Assembly: GCA_905233905.1 (NCBI GenBank)
Contig: CAJOFN010000002.1
Span: 1 to 59,628 of the forward strand
Direction: 5' to 3'
Length of the DNA stretch: 59,628 nt
DNA from: an uncultured Lachnospiraceae bacterium
Lineage (GTDB): Bacteria > Bacillota > Clostridia > Lachnospirales > Lachnospiraceae
Shown: piece after piece, positions 1-10,126 of the stretch
Layout: each line of letters starts with the position of its first letter
How positions within the stretch are numbered: position 1 is the stretch's first letter
Translations under genes and position numbers: made by a program
The notes under the pieces: generated by a model
What the model was told of the DNA's origin: nothing
Database searches by the model: none
What the model saw: the letters and a program-made list of their open reading frames with translations, nothing else

Positions 1-260
1 CCTATGCTGTTTACAGCCTTGGCAAGACGGGATACCTTATGAGCAGCGTTGTTCTTGTGGTAGATGCCCTTGGACGCAGCCATGCTGATCTCCTTCGTAG
101 CCAGACGAAGAGCGCTCTCAGCTGTCTGAGGGTCCTTTGCTGCCACTGCAGCCTCTACCTTCTTGATGCTGGTCTTAACTCTCGAACGGATAGCCTTGTT
201 ACGATCTGTCTTTGTCGCTGTAACAAGTATGCGCTTTTTTGCAGATTTGATATTAGCCAA
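1..260 (-). CDS. rpsT: 30S ribosomal protein S20 (partial at window edge, TTG start)
   Basis: Minus-strand translation MANIKSAKKRILVTATKTDRNKAIRSRVKTSIKKVEAAVAAKD... from TTG at 260; AAAGGAGGTG RBS just upstream. Absent from the ORF track because of the TTG start. Confidence 0.93.
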   Translation of the reverse strand, partial: MANIKSAKKRILVTATKTDRNKAIRSRVKTSIKKVEAAVAAKDPQTAESALRLATKEISMAASKGIYHKNNAAHKVSRLAKAVNSI

Positions 261-287
261 TGTATTCACCTCCTTTGCGACCGACCT

Positions 288-316
288 ATTCTATCATATC
301 TTGTCGCCATACGCAA
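288..316 (-). promoter_or_regulatory. Sigma70-type promoter for rpsT (TTGCGT-N17-TAGAAT)
   Basis: -35 at 311-316, -10 at 288-293, 17-nt spacer, just upstream of rpsT. Confidence 0.55.
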
Positions 317-326
317 GTAAAATTTA

Positions 327-2126
327 CTACTCCTTGGGATTATGTCTTGCTTCTCCTACCACAACCCTGTTACGGCCGCTTTCCTTTGCCTCATACAGAG
401 CATTGTCTACACGGGTGTAGATGGCCTTTTTGTCCTCTCCTCCGGTTGTAACCGTAACTCCCAGACTGCAAGTCAGCCGTCTGACCTTGGGGAAGGGATA
501 TAGCTCAACGGTCTGGCGTATCTCCTCAGCCCTCTCAACTGCCTCTTCAAGAGAAGTCCCCGGCATCAGCAGGAAGAATTCCTCGCCTCCCCAGCGTCCT
601 ACCGCTTCTCCGTCATATTCCTTTACAGTCGCGTTAAGCACGGCTGCTACACCCTCTAATATCTTATCACCGGTCTCATGGCCGTAGGTATCGTTGACAC
701 GCTTGAAATGGTCCACATCCATCATAACAAGGGCAACCTGTCTGCCTGTTTTCTCTGCCTCGTCTATGGCAGCATTGATCCTTCTTTCTATCTCACGGCG
801 GTTGAACAGCGCGGTAAGCTCGTCCACTGTTGCCATATGCAAAAGCTTTTTGTTGGCTTCCTCAAGGTCTCCAAGAGTCTCCCTTAATTCCTTTGAGGTA
901 ACCCTTACAAGGGTTGTAAGCCTGTTGACAAGGGATGCCTGCCCGTGCATCTGTGAAGCATCCACCCTTACCGGAGCTATTTCCCTGCCGGTCTTTTCAC
1001 CCTCACGCATGGCAATGGTAAGCATGGTGATATTATGCCACATTATATTGCCGGACTCCGGATCTCTGTTCAGCTCGCCGCCTGTACAGAAGCCGCAGGT
1101 CTCAGCCAGCTTCTGGAAAGGAGCCATCTCATTATTAATAAAATAATTCCAGAAGATCTTGCGCATGGTACAGGTGTATATCAGTACAGCCTCAGGCTCA
1201 AACTGCCTTACCTGCTCTGCCCGAACGTCAACCTCCGCCACTATCTCTGTAGGATCACCATAAGCCATGGTAACGGTCATCCCCTCCCTGATGTAGCCGG
1301 CAAGCTCTAATGTACCTTCTTCCGTTCCAGCAACACAATGACGAAGCATCTTTCTGCCGTCATCCTCCGCCAAAAGCGGGAATTCCATGGTATTTGTCAC
1401 AAAATCCTCATCCAGATCTATATCAAGGTATTTCTTATAAAGCTCTGAAGCATCGAAATTGTCTACGGAATACAGCGTGTTCTTGTGCGCCTTCGTAACC
1501 GTAAAGGTTCTGCCAAGAGGCTTCCAGCCTGCGGTATATCCCACGTCAATATGAAAAGCTTCACCTGAATAAACCACCAGTACAATGGCATTGTCAAATA
1601 TTCCGCCTTCTGTTACAAGGAAGCGTCTGCCGCCCTCCACCTCATGACTTATGGGATAGCCGCCAAATATCTTTACGTCTTTTCTACACTGCTCCAGTTC
1701 ATTTAAAAACGCGAGAGAATCAAGTGGCGCGCCCTGCATCAGTATCTCACATGCCTTTATGTCGGCAGAGTCATCTATTATATTCCTTACCTGCCTGCCG
1801 TAATCTGCTTCGTTATCTAAAATATCCGGGAAAAAGAAAACCCTTGTCTCGGTTTTTTCAAATATCATGGCGGAAAGCAGTATTACCGGATCTGTAAGTG
1901 AACCCTTGATGATCTCCGCGTGGGAAGAAACACCGCACAGCTCCGCTCTGGGAAAGGCCTGTGCCAGAGTATCCCTTATTTCAAGTATCCAATCCTCATC
2001 ATCCAATCCGCAGTACATATGAAAGAGCAAAGAGCTGTAGCTTCTGCCCTCCAGGTCTTTTCTTATGCTGTTAACGGCATTAGACAGTGCCTCTTTATTG
2101 TATATCTCAAACAGAAGCTGCTTCAT
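327..2126 (-). CDS. FIST-domain sensor diguanylate cyclase (FIST_N/FIST_C + GGDEF)
   Basis: N-terminal FIST-like region (SSHAEIIKG, GGYPISHEVEGGRRFLV) and C-terminal GGDEF domain with GRWGGEEFFLL motif. Confidence 0.85.
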   Translation of the reverse strand: MKQLLFEIYNKEALSNAVNSIRKDLEGRSYSSLLFHMYCGLDDEDWILEIRDTLAQAFPRAELCGVSSHAEIIKGSLTDPVILLSAMIFEKTETRVFFFPDILDNEADYGRQVRNIIDDSADIKACEILMQGAPLDSLAFLNELEQCRKDVKIFGGYPISHEVEGGRRFLVTEGGIFDNAIVLVVYSGEAFHIDVGYTAGWKPLGRTFTVTKAHKNTLYSVDNFDASELYKKYLDIDLDEDFVTNTMEFPLLAEDDGRKMLRHCVAGTEEGTLELAGYIREGMTVTMAYGDPTEIVAEVDVRAEQVRQFEPEAVLIYTCTMRKIFWNYFINNEMAPFQKLAETCGFCTGGELNRDPESGNIMWHNITMLTIAMREGEKTGREIAPVRVDASQMHGQASLVNRLTTLVRVTSKELRETLGDLEEANKKLLHMATVDELTALFNRREIERRINAAIDEAEKTGRQVALVMMDVDHFKRVNDTYGHETGDKILEGVAAVLNATVKEYDGEAVGRWGGEEFFLLMPGTSLEEAVERAEEIRQTVELYPFPKVRRLTCSLGVTVTTGGEDKKAIYTRVDNALYEAKESGRNRVVVGEARHNPKE

Positions 2127-2142
2127 TTATGATCATCTCCTC

Positions 2143-3540
2143 TTAAAATAAAAGCCTCTCTTCCAGATAAGCCTTAAGCTCGGTCAGCTTAACCCTCTCC
2201 TGCTCCATGGTATCACGCTCCCTTACGGTAACGCAGCCATCCTCCTCTGAATCAAAGTCATAGGTGACGCAGTAGGGTGTTCCTATCTCATCCTGACGGC
2301 GGTATCTCTTGCCGATATTACCCCTGTCGTCATATTCACAGTTAAAGTAACCTGATAGTTCAGTATAAACCTTCTCGGCACCCTCCGCAAGCTTCTTGGA
2401 CAGAGGAAGAACTCCTACCTTTACCGGAGCTATGGCGGGATGGAAATGCAGAACCGTCCTCATATCGGGCTTTTCCTCTGTTCCGATATTTTCCTCATCA
2501 TATGCCGCGCAGAGGAAGGCAAGAACCACACGGTCAGCCCCCAGGGAAGGCTCAATACAGTAAGGTATGAACCGCTCGCCCTTAGCATCATCAAAGTATG
2601 TCAGATCCTCTCCTGAGGTCTCAATATGCTGCTTCAGGTCGTAATCCGTCCTGTCAGCTATGCCCCAAAGCTCGCCCCAGCCGAAGGGGAAGAGGAACTC
2701 TATATCGGTGGTTCCCTTGGAATAGAAGGCAAGCTCTGCCGGATCATGGTCACGAAGCCTCATCTCTTCTTCCTTTATGCCAAGCGAGATAAGCCAGTCC
2801 CTGCAGAAGCCTCTCCAGTATTCAAACCACTCAAGGTCAGTGCCCGGTTCGCAGAAGAACTCCAGCTCCATCTGCTCAAATTCTCTGGTACGGAAGGTAA
2901 AGTTACCGGGGGTTATCTCATTCCTGAAGGATTTACCTATCTGACCGATGCCAAAGGGCAGCTTCTTGCGGCTTGTACGCTGAACATTCTTGAAATTGAC
3001 AAATATCCCCTGTGCCGTCTCCGGTCGAAGATATACCACATCCTTTGCATCCTCCGTTACGCCTTGGAAGGTCTTGAACATAAGGTTAAACTGCCTGATC
3101 TCGGTGAAATTATGCTTGCCGCAGGAAGGGCAGGCAATATTGTTGTCCCTGATGAAGCTCTCCATCTCCTCCTTTGTCCAGCCATCTACTGAGTTCTCCA
3201 GTGTAACACCGTTATCGTTGGCATAATCTTCGATGAGCTTGTCAGCCCGAAATCTCTCATGGCATTCGCGGCAATCCATAAGAGGATCGGAAAATCCTCC
3301 CAGATGTCCGGAAGCGTGCCAGGTCTGTGTATTCATAAGGATAGCACAATCAACGCCAACATTGTAAGGGTTTTCCTGAATAAACTTTTTCCACCATGCC
3401 CTTTTTACATTGTTCTTTAACTCAACACCCAGATTACCATAATCCCATGTATTTGCAAGCCCTCCGTAAATTTCGGAGCCCGGATAGATAAATCCCCTGT
3501 TCTTGCAAAGAGCTACGATCTTGTCCATACTTTTTTCCAT
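2143..3540 (-). CDS. glyS: Glycyl-tRNA synthetase (dimeric alpha2 type)
   Basis: [42 protein letters not shown]..., class II motifs [21 protein letters not shown]. Confidence 0.95.
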   Translation of the reverse strand: MEKSMDKIVALCKNRGFIYPGSEIYGGLANTWDYGNLGVELKNNVKRAWWKKFIQENPYNVGVDCAILMNTQTWHASGHLGGFSDPLMDCRECHERFRADKLIEDYANDNGVTLENSVDGWTKEEMESFIRDNNIACPSCGKHNFTEIRQFNLMFKTFQGVTEDAKDVVYLRPETAQGIFVNFKNVQRTSRKKLPFGIGQIGKSFRNEITPGNFTFRTREFEQMELEFFCEPGTDLEWFEYWRGFCRDWLISLGIKEEEMRLRDHDPAELAFYSKGTTDIEFLFPFGWGELWGIADRTDYDLKQHIETSGEDLTYFDDAKGERFIPYCIEPSLGADRVVLAFLCAAYDEENIGTEEKPDMRTVLHFHPAIAPVKVGVLPLSKKLAEGAEKVYTELSGYFNCEYDDRGNIGKRYRRQDEIGTPYCVTYDFDSEEDGCVTVRERDTMEQERVKLTELKAYLEERLLF

Positions 3541-3555
3541 TTTGGCTGTCCTCCA

Positions 3556-4281
3556 TCATTTACCGTAAATAATATAAGTTCTTACATTGTCACTGATACG
3601 CACTAATCTTGCGTTTTCTATTCCCGTTGACTCATCACTTATGTAGTCCGCGTCCTGTGGCAGTGACACCGCCATTGCCTGATCCGTGATCACAACACTT
3701 GCGTCAGAGGCTTTCGTGATATCCGACATCTCGGCATTGTCCTTTTTCTTTCCGTTTTCAACCGAAACAAAGGAGCAGTTAAAGTCATAGCCTTCGGCTG
3801 ATGCTTCCTGAACTGTTCCGCAGAATAAGTCAAGTCCTGTAAAATCCGCATAGGTCTCGGCATCATCATAGATCGTCTTAAGGTATACCAGACCGTTCTT
3901 TACCTCACAGCCCTTGTATTTTATCCTGCCCTTTGCATCCTTGCTGTCGTTGTATTCATTTATGGTCTCTTTAGCGAAATCAGCTATCTGCCCCTTGGTG
4001 GATTCGTTATCCCAGGCCTCTATTTCTTCAAAAACTATGCTCCCGTCGTCCTTTACCGTGAGGGTGGTTTCTGTCGCCTTCTTTTCAAATCCGCCCAGAA
4101 GGTAATACACGAACAGGGCAATGGCTGCCACTACAGCAAGCATAGCGGTTATAAGCCTGCGTCTGCGCCTTTTGAGGATAACCATCCTCTCCTTTTTACG
4201 GCGCAGCATTGCCTGTTCCCTGGTCATATTCCCTCTTGACGCCCTGTGAAATTGTTCTCTTCTTTGTCTGTTCGCAGTCAT
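3556..4281 (-). CDS. Uncharacterised membrane-anchored protein with basic N-terminus and one TM helix
   Basis: Complete ORF between recO and glyS; Arg/Lys-rich N-terminus then LITAMLAVVAAIALFVYYLLGG. Confidence 0.8.
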   Translation of the reverse strand: MTANRQRREQFHRASRGNMTREQAMLRRKKERMVILKRRRRRLITAMLAVVAAIALFVYYLLGGFEKKATETTLTVKDDGSIVFEEIEAWDNESTKGQIADFAKETINEYNDSKDAKGRIKYKGCEVKNGLVYLKTIYDDAETYADFTGLDLFCGTVQEASAEGYDFNCSFVSVENGKKKDNAEMSDITKASDASVVITDQAMAVSLPQDADYISDESTGIENARLVRISDNVRTYIIYGK

Positions 4282-4294
4282 TTTGTTACTCCGG

Positions 4295-5029
4295 TTACAG
4301 GTCTAAAAACTCTTCGCTCTTAAACTCTCTTTTTACAAAGCTTTTATAATATTCCCTTACCAGACTCCCAAATTCCTCTGCCGCGGCCTCACTCATTTTA
4401 AATGAGAAGAGCTTTGCCGGCGGTGTCGCCGCAATGTATTGCAAAGCATACAGCACCGAAGCTGATATGGGATGTCCATTAAGTCTGCTGTGACAGTCAT
4501 TGCATATAACATGCCTGCCCTCTATGGAGATGTACTCTAATCCATCTTCGCGGCCGCAGCCGCCGCATCTGAATACATCGGGATATTCCCCGTTGATCAC
4601 AAGTGTTTTAAATTCATATACGCTTCTTACAAATTCCGGGTCAAACTGCTCCATCAAAAGCGCCCGGAAGGCCTGATACAACAGTATCAGTCTCTGGGTC
4701 TCGTCATTGTTCTCCAATGAGAAATAATCCGCTATCTCTAAAAAATAATAACCATACCATACGAGAGAAATATCAGAGGTCAGCTCAGCAAAATAATTCT
4801 TGATGGAGGCTGAATGGATAGTGTAGGAGTCCCTTCCCTCAAAGGCCTCAAAATCGCCGCTTACAAAGGGATTTGTCGCTGCCACAAGGGAGCTTTTGGG
4901 CCTTCTTGCCCCTCTTGCAAAGGCGGATACCTTACCCCGCTCTTTGGTGAGGAGTACAATCCTCCTGTCGTATTCACCCACCGGCATACTTGACAATACC
5001 ATGCCGGTCAAAGTGATCTGTCCTGTCAA
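4295..5029 (-). CDS. recO: DNA repair protein RecO
   Basis: OB-fold N-terminus (LTGMVLSSMPVGEYDRRIVLLTKERGKVSAFARGARRPKS) and CGGCG...CNDC zinc site; overlaps era start. Confidence 0.93.
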   Translation of the reverse strand: MTGQITLTGMVLSSMPVGEYDRRIVLLTKERGKVSAFARGARRPKSSLVAATNPFVSGDFEAFEGRDSYTIHSASIKNYFAELTSDISLVWYGYYFLEIADYFSLENNDETQRLILLYQAFRALLMEQFDPEFVRSVYEFKTLVINGEYPDVFRCGGCGREDGLEYISIEGRHVICNDCHSRLNGHPISASVLYALQYIAATPPAKLFSFKMSEAAAEEFGSLVREYYKSFVKREFKSEEFLDL

Positions 5030-5952
5030 TTTCCTTCCTCGTTATATCCGAAATTTGCCACAAGGTAATCGCTATCCCTCCAGTCCTTTTTCACCTTGAC
5101 AAAAAGTGAAAGATTGGCCTTTGCTTCCAGCATCTTTTCTATTTCATACCTCGCGTTAGTACCGATCTTTTTGAGCATGCTGCCGCCCTTGCCTATGATT
5201 ATGCCCTTGTGTGATTCCTTTTCACAGATTATGGTGGCATCTATGTCATACATGGGCTTGTGCGGTCTTTTTTTCATGGAATCAACCGAAACCGCAATCC
5301 CGTGAGGCACCTCCTGATCCAGAGCATGAAGCGCCTTCTCCCGGATAAATTCTGCCACAAGCGCCCTCTGGGGCTGATCCGTTACCGTATCCTCGTCGTA
5401 AAACATCGGCCCATAGGGAAGATAGGAAAAGATCACATCCACTAAGGTATCTGTCGCGTCCCCCTTCCTTGCGGATATGGGAATAATATCTGCGAAATTT
5501 AGCAGATCCTTGTAGGCGGCTATCACTGGCAGCAGCTTTTCCTTTGGTACGGTATCTGTCTTGTTTATGGCAAGTATTACCGGAATATCCACATCAGTTA
5601 GTGACTTTGCTATCGCCCTGTCTCCCCCTAAAGGATTATCGTCCGGTTCCACCATCCACACTATCACATCCACGTCACGTATGGCTGATCTGGTGACAGA
5701 TACCATGTATTCCCCCAGCTTGTTTTTTGCCTTAATAACACCAGGAGTGTCTACAAAAACTATCTGCCCCTCTCCCTCTCTCGTATATACCCCCGTGATC
5801 TTATTTCTGGTGGTCTGTGGCTTGTTGGAGGTTATGGCGATCTTCTGTCCCGCGAGACGGTTAATAAGTGTGGATTTCCCCACATTGGGGCGCCCGATTA
5901 TGGTAACAAAACCGCTTTTTACGGAACCCTCTGACAAATCCTCTAAGGTCAT
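5026..5952 (-). CDS. era: GTPase Era
   Basis: G1 GRPNVGKST, G3 DTPG, G4 NKTD, C-terminal KH domain (GIIIGKGGSMLKKIGTNAR). Confidence 0.97.
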   Translation of the reverse strand: MTLEDLSEGSVKSGFVTIIGRPNVGKSTLINRLAGQKIAITSNKPQTTRNKITGVYTREGEGQIVFVDTPGVIKAKNKLGEYMVSVTRSAIRDVDVIVWMVEPDDNPLGGDRAIAKSLTDVDIPVILAINKTDTVPKEKLLPVIAAYKDLLNFADIIPISARKGDATDTLVDVIFSYLPYGPMFYDEDTVTDQPQRALVAEFIREKALHALDQEVPHGIAVSVDSMKKRPHKPMYDIDATIICEKESHKGIIIGKGGSMLKKIGTNARYEIEKMLEAKANLSLFVKVKKDWRDSDYLVANFGYNEEGN

Positions 5953-8852
5953 ATGCTCCTCGCCTCATCAAATAACTCTATATTCTCATCTATCACATTT
6001 TCATTGCCGATGGTACAGATATAATGCTCATCAATGGCGCTTCTGACGGCATCTGCAAGAGCGCGGATATCCCCACAGTCAGCATCTATGACCTCATCCC
6101 TCTCCTTCTGGAGACGCTCCTCGCTCATTCCTGTAATATAAGCCGTAAGAGACCTCATTCCCTCTGCTGCCGGTGAAAGAGGCGTATCCATCGTGCTAAC
6201 CGCGCCGATGACATACTTTGTCATATCCCTGTCAGAGGCATCAAACTCTGCCAGATAATCCGCTGTTTTTTCAAATATCTCATAGGTGGCGGCAAGATTC
6301 GGGTCACGGTAGGAGGAAAACATGAGGTTGCCGTTCCTTGAAATAACGCTCATACACCCGTATGCTCCGCCCTTGACCCTTACATTAAGCCAGAAGTATT
6401 CATAATTAAGCAGTACCTTAAGCACCTTCATGGCACCGCTGTAGCTGTGTCCATGCCTGCGGAAATTCCCCGCGCAGGATACATACTGTACCTTTGCTGC
6501 TGTCTTTATAGCCTCATTATGATGGTGGTCAGTTTTCTTCTCATCCTTATAAGAAGAAGGCTCATGCAGCTTATCGCAAAATGCCCCAAGCCTGTTTGTA
6601 ATGCTGTCATAACCCTGCTGCTGGCTTATGATATTTACCTTCATGCGCTCACGTGTAAATATCCATCTGCACATGTCAGAAATATCCTTAGTAAGAGCCT
6701 TGATCTGGCTGTCATAATTTGCGTCAAGCCTCTTAATATATTCATAGTAGGCAATACCTGATATGTCATCTAACTTTGCCAGATTGTCAGCAAAATAGCT
6801 GCCTGCCCGGTATGCTGAAAGGATGTGCCCCGTAGACATAAGCTTCATCTGCATGGAGGATACCTCCTGGGACAAAAGCTCTCTTATCCGCTTTTTGTCG
6901 GAAAAATCGGATCTGAACAGCATCTCCTCCATCAGCTCAAAAGCCTTATCCTCCTTGTCGTAGATGTATTTGAGCATCACCTCAACAAAGAAACGGTAGC
7001 TTCCGTCATCCGCGGTATAAAGCTTTGGAATAACGGAAATCCCGCCTGTATGAAGGTTGATCTCGTTGGACAGGTCGGTATATGAATAGTTTTCGGTGTC
7101 CACGTAGCCCAAAAGCCTTGTAATAAATGAAAGCTTTTCCACCGAAATGTCGTCTATATCCGGCAGCTCGAACATTATCGAAAGATAGGCTATGCCTCTT
7201 GTATCCAGCTTGCTGTATATCACCTCAATGCCGTCCACATCCATTACCTTATGGCACAGCGGTCTTACCTTCCTTTTGAGGTCGCTCCTCTTTAACATGG
7301 GAAGTGTCATAAGCTCTTCCTGTGTAGAGGGAGTGGACTGATATTCCTTCAGATGGGCGGTATCACTTATCAGCTTTTTGATCTGGTCTTCTGACATGCC
7401 GGCTCTGATCTCTTCAAGGCTCTTTGCCAGCTCCTCTTCCTTTGTCTTGTTAAGCCCCTTTTTCGGCTCAACAATAACGATGGAGCCGTGTGGATTATCC
7501 ACAAGATACTCCCTGATAAGCTCCTCAAAATATCCGGTCTCAAGATCAGCTTTAAGCTCGTCCAGCACCTTAAGGGTATCAAGATGCATAAAGGGCTCTT
7601 TTTCGTCATACAGCCAGCTGTCAAGGGCATTAAGCCCATACAAAAGTCCCTTGGGATAAGAGCCGAAATCCGCTTCCCTGACCTTGAATTCTGTGCTGTT
7701 GATGGCGGCTGTAAGGGATACGTGATCAAGCGCTCCGTCAGCCTGCTCCTTAAATACCCTTTTTATTATATCTAAAAATTCCTGCTCCCTGTCTATATCA
7801 GTACCCTTTGCGATCACCGAAAATACAGGCTGCAGGGTTCCGTTGTCATAGCCCCCAAGGATATCCTTACCGATACCGGCGTCAATAAGAGCCTTCCTGA
7901 CAGGAGCTCCCGGGGAGGAGATAAGGGCATAATCCAAAAGCTCAAAGGCAAGGTAAAGCTTCTGATCCAGCACATCACCTATCACAAGGTTATATGACAG
8001 GTAGGTAGCCTCCTTTTCATCCTCACTGCTTGAAATGGGATACTTGGAAACTATCCTTACCGGCTCTTTGAAGGGCTTTTGCCTGCATACCTCAGAATCA
8101 AGCTCAATTTTGTCATATTTGCAAAGATATTCCCTGTCAAGCCATGTAAGCTGCTCCTCAAAATCCATATCTCCGTAAAGATATATCCATGAATTTGAGG
8201 GATGATAATACATGGAATGAAATATTAGGAATTTCTCATAGGTAAGCTTTGGAATAACCTCCGGGTCTCCGCCGGATTCAAAGCCATAGGGAGTATCCGG
8301 GAACAATGAGTTTAATATGGTTCTTGAAAGAACATCATCCGGAGAAGAGAAGGCTCCCTTCATCTCGTTGTATACCACTCCGTTTATGGTAAGAGGACTG
8401 CTTTCATCCTTTAGCTCATAATGCCAGCCCTCCTGATAGAATATCTCAGGATGCTTGGAAATATTCGGATGCAGACAGGCATCCATATATACATCCATGA
8501 GATTTCTAAAATCCGCGTCATTGGTGCTGGCTATAGGATAGACCGTCTTGTCCGGATAGGTCATGGCGTTTAAAAATGTGTTCATCGATCCCTTTGCCAG
8601 CTCCACAAAAGGGTCCTTGATGGGATACTTGTCCGAACCGCACAGCACTGAATGTTCCGTGATATGAGCCGTCCCACAGGAATCTACAGGAGGCGTGCGG
8701 AATGCTATATAAAAAACCTTATTCTCATCATCGTTAGAAAGCAGCGCCAGTCTCGCGCCGGTCTTTTTGTGACGCAGTAATATACCGTCTGACCGCAGAT
8801 CGTTTAATTTACTTTCGGATATCCGCTCATAAGCTTCCGGTATTTTTATCAT
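5949..8852 (-). CDS. M16C-family insulinase-like zinc metalloprotease
   Basis: 967 aa; inverted zinc motif HITEHSVLCGSDKYP; presequence-protease-like architecture. Confidence 0.93.
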   Translation of the reverse strand: MIKIPEAYERISESKLNDLRSDGILLRHKKTGARLALLSNDDENKVFYIAFRTPPVDSCGTAHITEHSVLCGSDKYPIKDPFVELAKGSMNTFLNAMTYPDKTVYPIASTNDADFRNLMDVYMDACLHPNISKHPEIFYQEGWHYELKDESSPLTINGVVYNEMKGAFSSPDDVLSRTILNSLFPDTPYGFESGGDPEVIPKLTYEKFLIFHSMYYHPSNSWIYLYGDMDFEEQLTWLDREYLCKYDKIELDSEVCRQKPFKEPVRIVSKYPISSSEDEKEATYLSYNLVIGDVLDQKLYLAFELLDYALISSPGAPVRKALIDAGIGKDILGGYDNGTLQPVFSVIAKGTDIDREQEFLDIIKRVFKEQADGALDHVSLTAAINSTEFKVREADFGSYPKGLLYGLNALDSWLYDEKEPFMHLDTLKVLDELKADLETGYFEELIREYLVDNPHGSIVIVEPKKGLNKTKEEELAKSLEEIRAGMSEDQIKKLISDTAHLKEYQSTPSTQEELMTLPMLKRSDLKRKVRPLCHKVMDVDGIEVIYSKLDTRGIAYLSIMFELPDIDDISVEKLSFITRLLGYVDTENYSYTDLSNEINLHTGGISVIPKLYTADDGSYRFFVEVMLKYIYDKEDKAFELMEEMLFRSDFSDKKRIRELLSQEVSSMQMKLMSTGHILSAYRAGSYFADNLAKLDDISGIAYYEYIKRLDANYDSQIKALTKDISDMCRWIFTRERMKVNIISQQQGYDSITNRLGAFCDKLHEPSSYKDEKKTDHHHNEAIKTAAKVQYVSCAGNFRRHGHSYSGAMKVLKVLLNYEYFWLNVRVKGGAYGCMSVISRNGNLMFSSYRDPNLAATYEIFEKTADYLAEFDASDRDMTKYVIGAVSTMDTPLSPAAEGMRSLTAYITGMSEERLQKERDEVIDADCGDIRALADAVRSAIDEHYICTIGNENVIDENIELFDEARSI

Positions 8853-8867
8853 ATGATCGTATTCCCT

Positions 8868-10115
8868 TTACCTTTCTATGGGGTGGATGAAGAGCCCGCT
8901 CCGAAGCTTAGGCTCAAACCAGGTTGATTTCGGAGGCATCAAAAGTCCTGCGTCTGCCACGGCAAAAAGCTCCTCCATGGAGGTGGGATACATTGCAAAT
9001 GCAACCTTCATGTTCTCCCTTTCACACTTGGACTCCAGACCCTCAAGCCCTCTGATCCCGCCTACAAAATCTATTCTTATATCCCTTGTGGGGTCCTTTA
9101 TATTAAATATGGGTTCTAAGATCTCATCCTGCAAAATGGAAACATCCATTCCCTTTACCGGATCATCTGACCTTATATCCTCGTGAAATTCAAACAGGTA
9201 CCATTTATCATCAAGATACATGGAAAACTGTCCCTTTTTCTCGGGAGAAATGCCGTAAAAGCCCTCCTTTATCAGATCGGCTTTTTTTTCTATTGCAGCT
9301 AAAACCTTTGCAGGGGTAAGCCAGTTAAGATCCTTTACTACCCTGTTGTAATCCATTATCTCAAGCTCGTTCTCATCAAAAAGAACCGACAGGAAATAGT
9401 TGAATTCTTCCTTTCCGGTATTTCTCGGATGGGAGGCTCTCCGCATCTGCGATACCTTTACCGCTGACGCTGCCCTGTGATGTCCGTCAGCAATATAAAC
9501 CTCCGGGATATTGCCAAAGGCAAAGGTTATATTATCAATATCACGCTCATCATCTATAACAAAGACCCTGTGCCTGATACCGTCATCCGCGGTAAAATCA
9601 TATACCGGCTTGGCATTTTCCCTTGTAGCCTCTATTATTCCCGAAATTGTATAATTATGCCTGTGCGCAAGAAAGATCGGACCGGTCTGCGCAGAGGTCT
9701 CGTCAATATGCCTTATGCGATCCTGCTCCTTTTCCGCGCGGGTATTTTCATGTCTTTTTACTACCCCGTTCTCATAATCATCTACCAGAACGCAGCCTAC
9801 GATCCCGCTTTGAACCCTGCCCTTCATGGTAAGCTCATACAGATAATAGCAGGGCTTTTCCTCGGTTATAAAGTCACCGCTTTCAATTTCCGCTCTTAAA
9901 AGCTCATCAGCCTTTTTGTATACCACATCATCGTAGGTTCCCACGTCTTCGCCGAAATTAGTTTCCGGTCTGTCTATACGCAAAAAAGACCTGGGATGAT
10001 TTTTGATCTCCATACAGGCTTCCTTGCGGTTATATACGTCATAAGGCAGCGCGGCTATCTGTGAAGCCAGTTCACTTGTGGGACGCACCGCCTTAAAGGG
10101 TTTTACTGTTGCCAT
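8868..10115 (-). CDS. DUF1015 family protein
   Basis: VKPFKAVRPTSELASQIAALPYDVYNRKEA..., VYIADGHHRAASA motif. Confidence 0.9.
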   Translation of the reverse strand: MATVKPFKAVRPTSELASQIAALPYDVYNRKEACMEIKNHPRSFLRIDRPETNFGEDVGTYDDVVYKKADELLRAEIESGDFITEEKPCYYLYELTMKGRVQSGIVGCVLVDDYENGVVKRHENTRAEKEQDRIRHIDETSAQTGPIFLAHRHNYTISGIIEATRENAKPVYDFTADDGIRHRVFVIDDERDIDNITFAFGNIPEVYIADGHHRAASAVKVSQMRRASHPRNTGKEEFNYFLSVLFDENELEIMDYNRVVKDLNWLTPAKVLAAIEKKADLIKEGFYGISPEKKGQFSMYLDDKWYLFEFHEDIRSDDPVKGMDVSILQDEILEPIFNIKDPTRDIRIDFVGGIRGLEGLESKCERENMKVAFAMYPTSMEELFAVADAGLLMPPKSTWFEPKLRSGLFIHPIER

Positions 10116-10126
10116 TGTCTGCTCCC

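Noticed and set aside
694-1146. 150-aa plus-strand ORF, and many similar plus-strand ORFs across the window
   Set aside because: These are antisense shadows of well-supported minus-strand genes; no RBS or recognisable domains.
7370-7729. 119-aa minus-strand ORF within the M16C peptidase
   Set aside because: Out-of-frame overlap inside a continuous 967-aa coding sequence.
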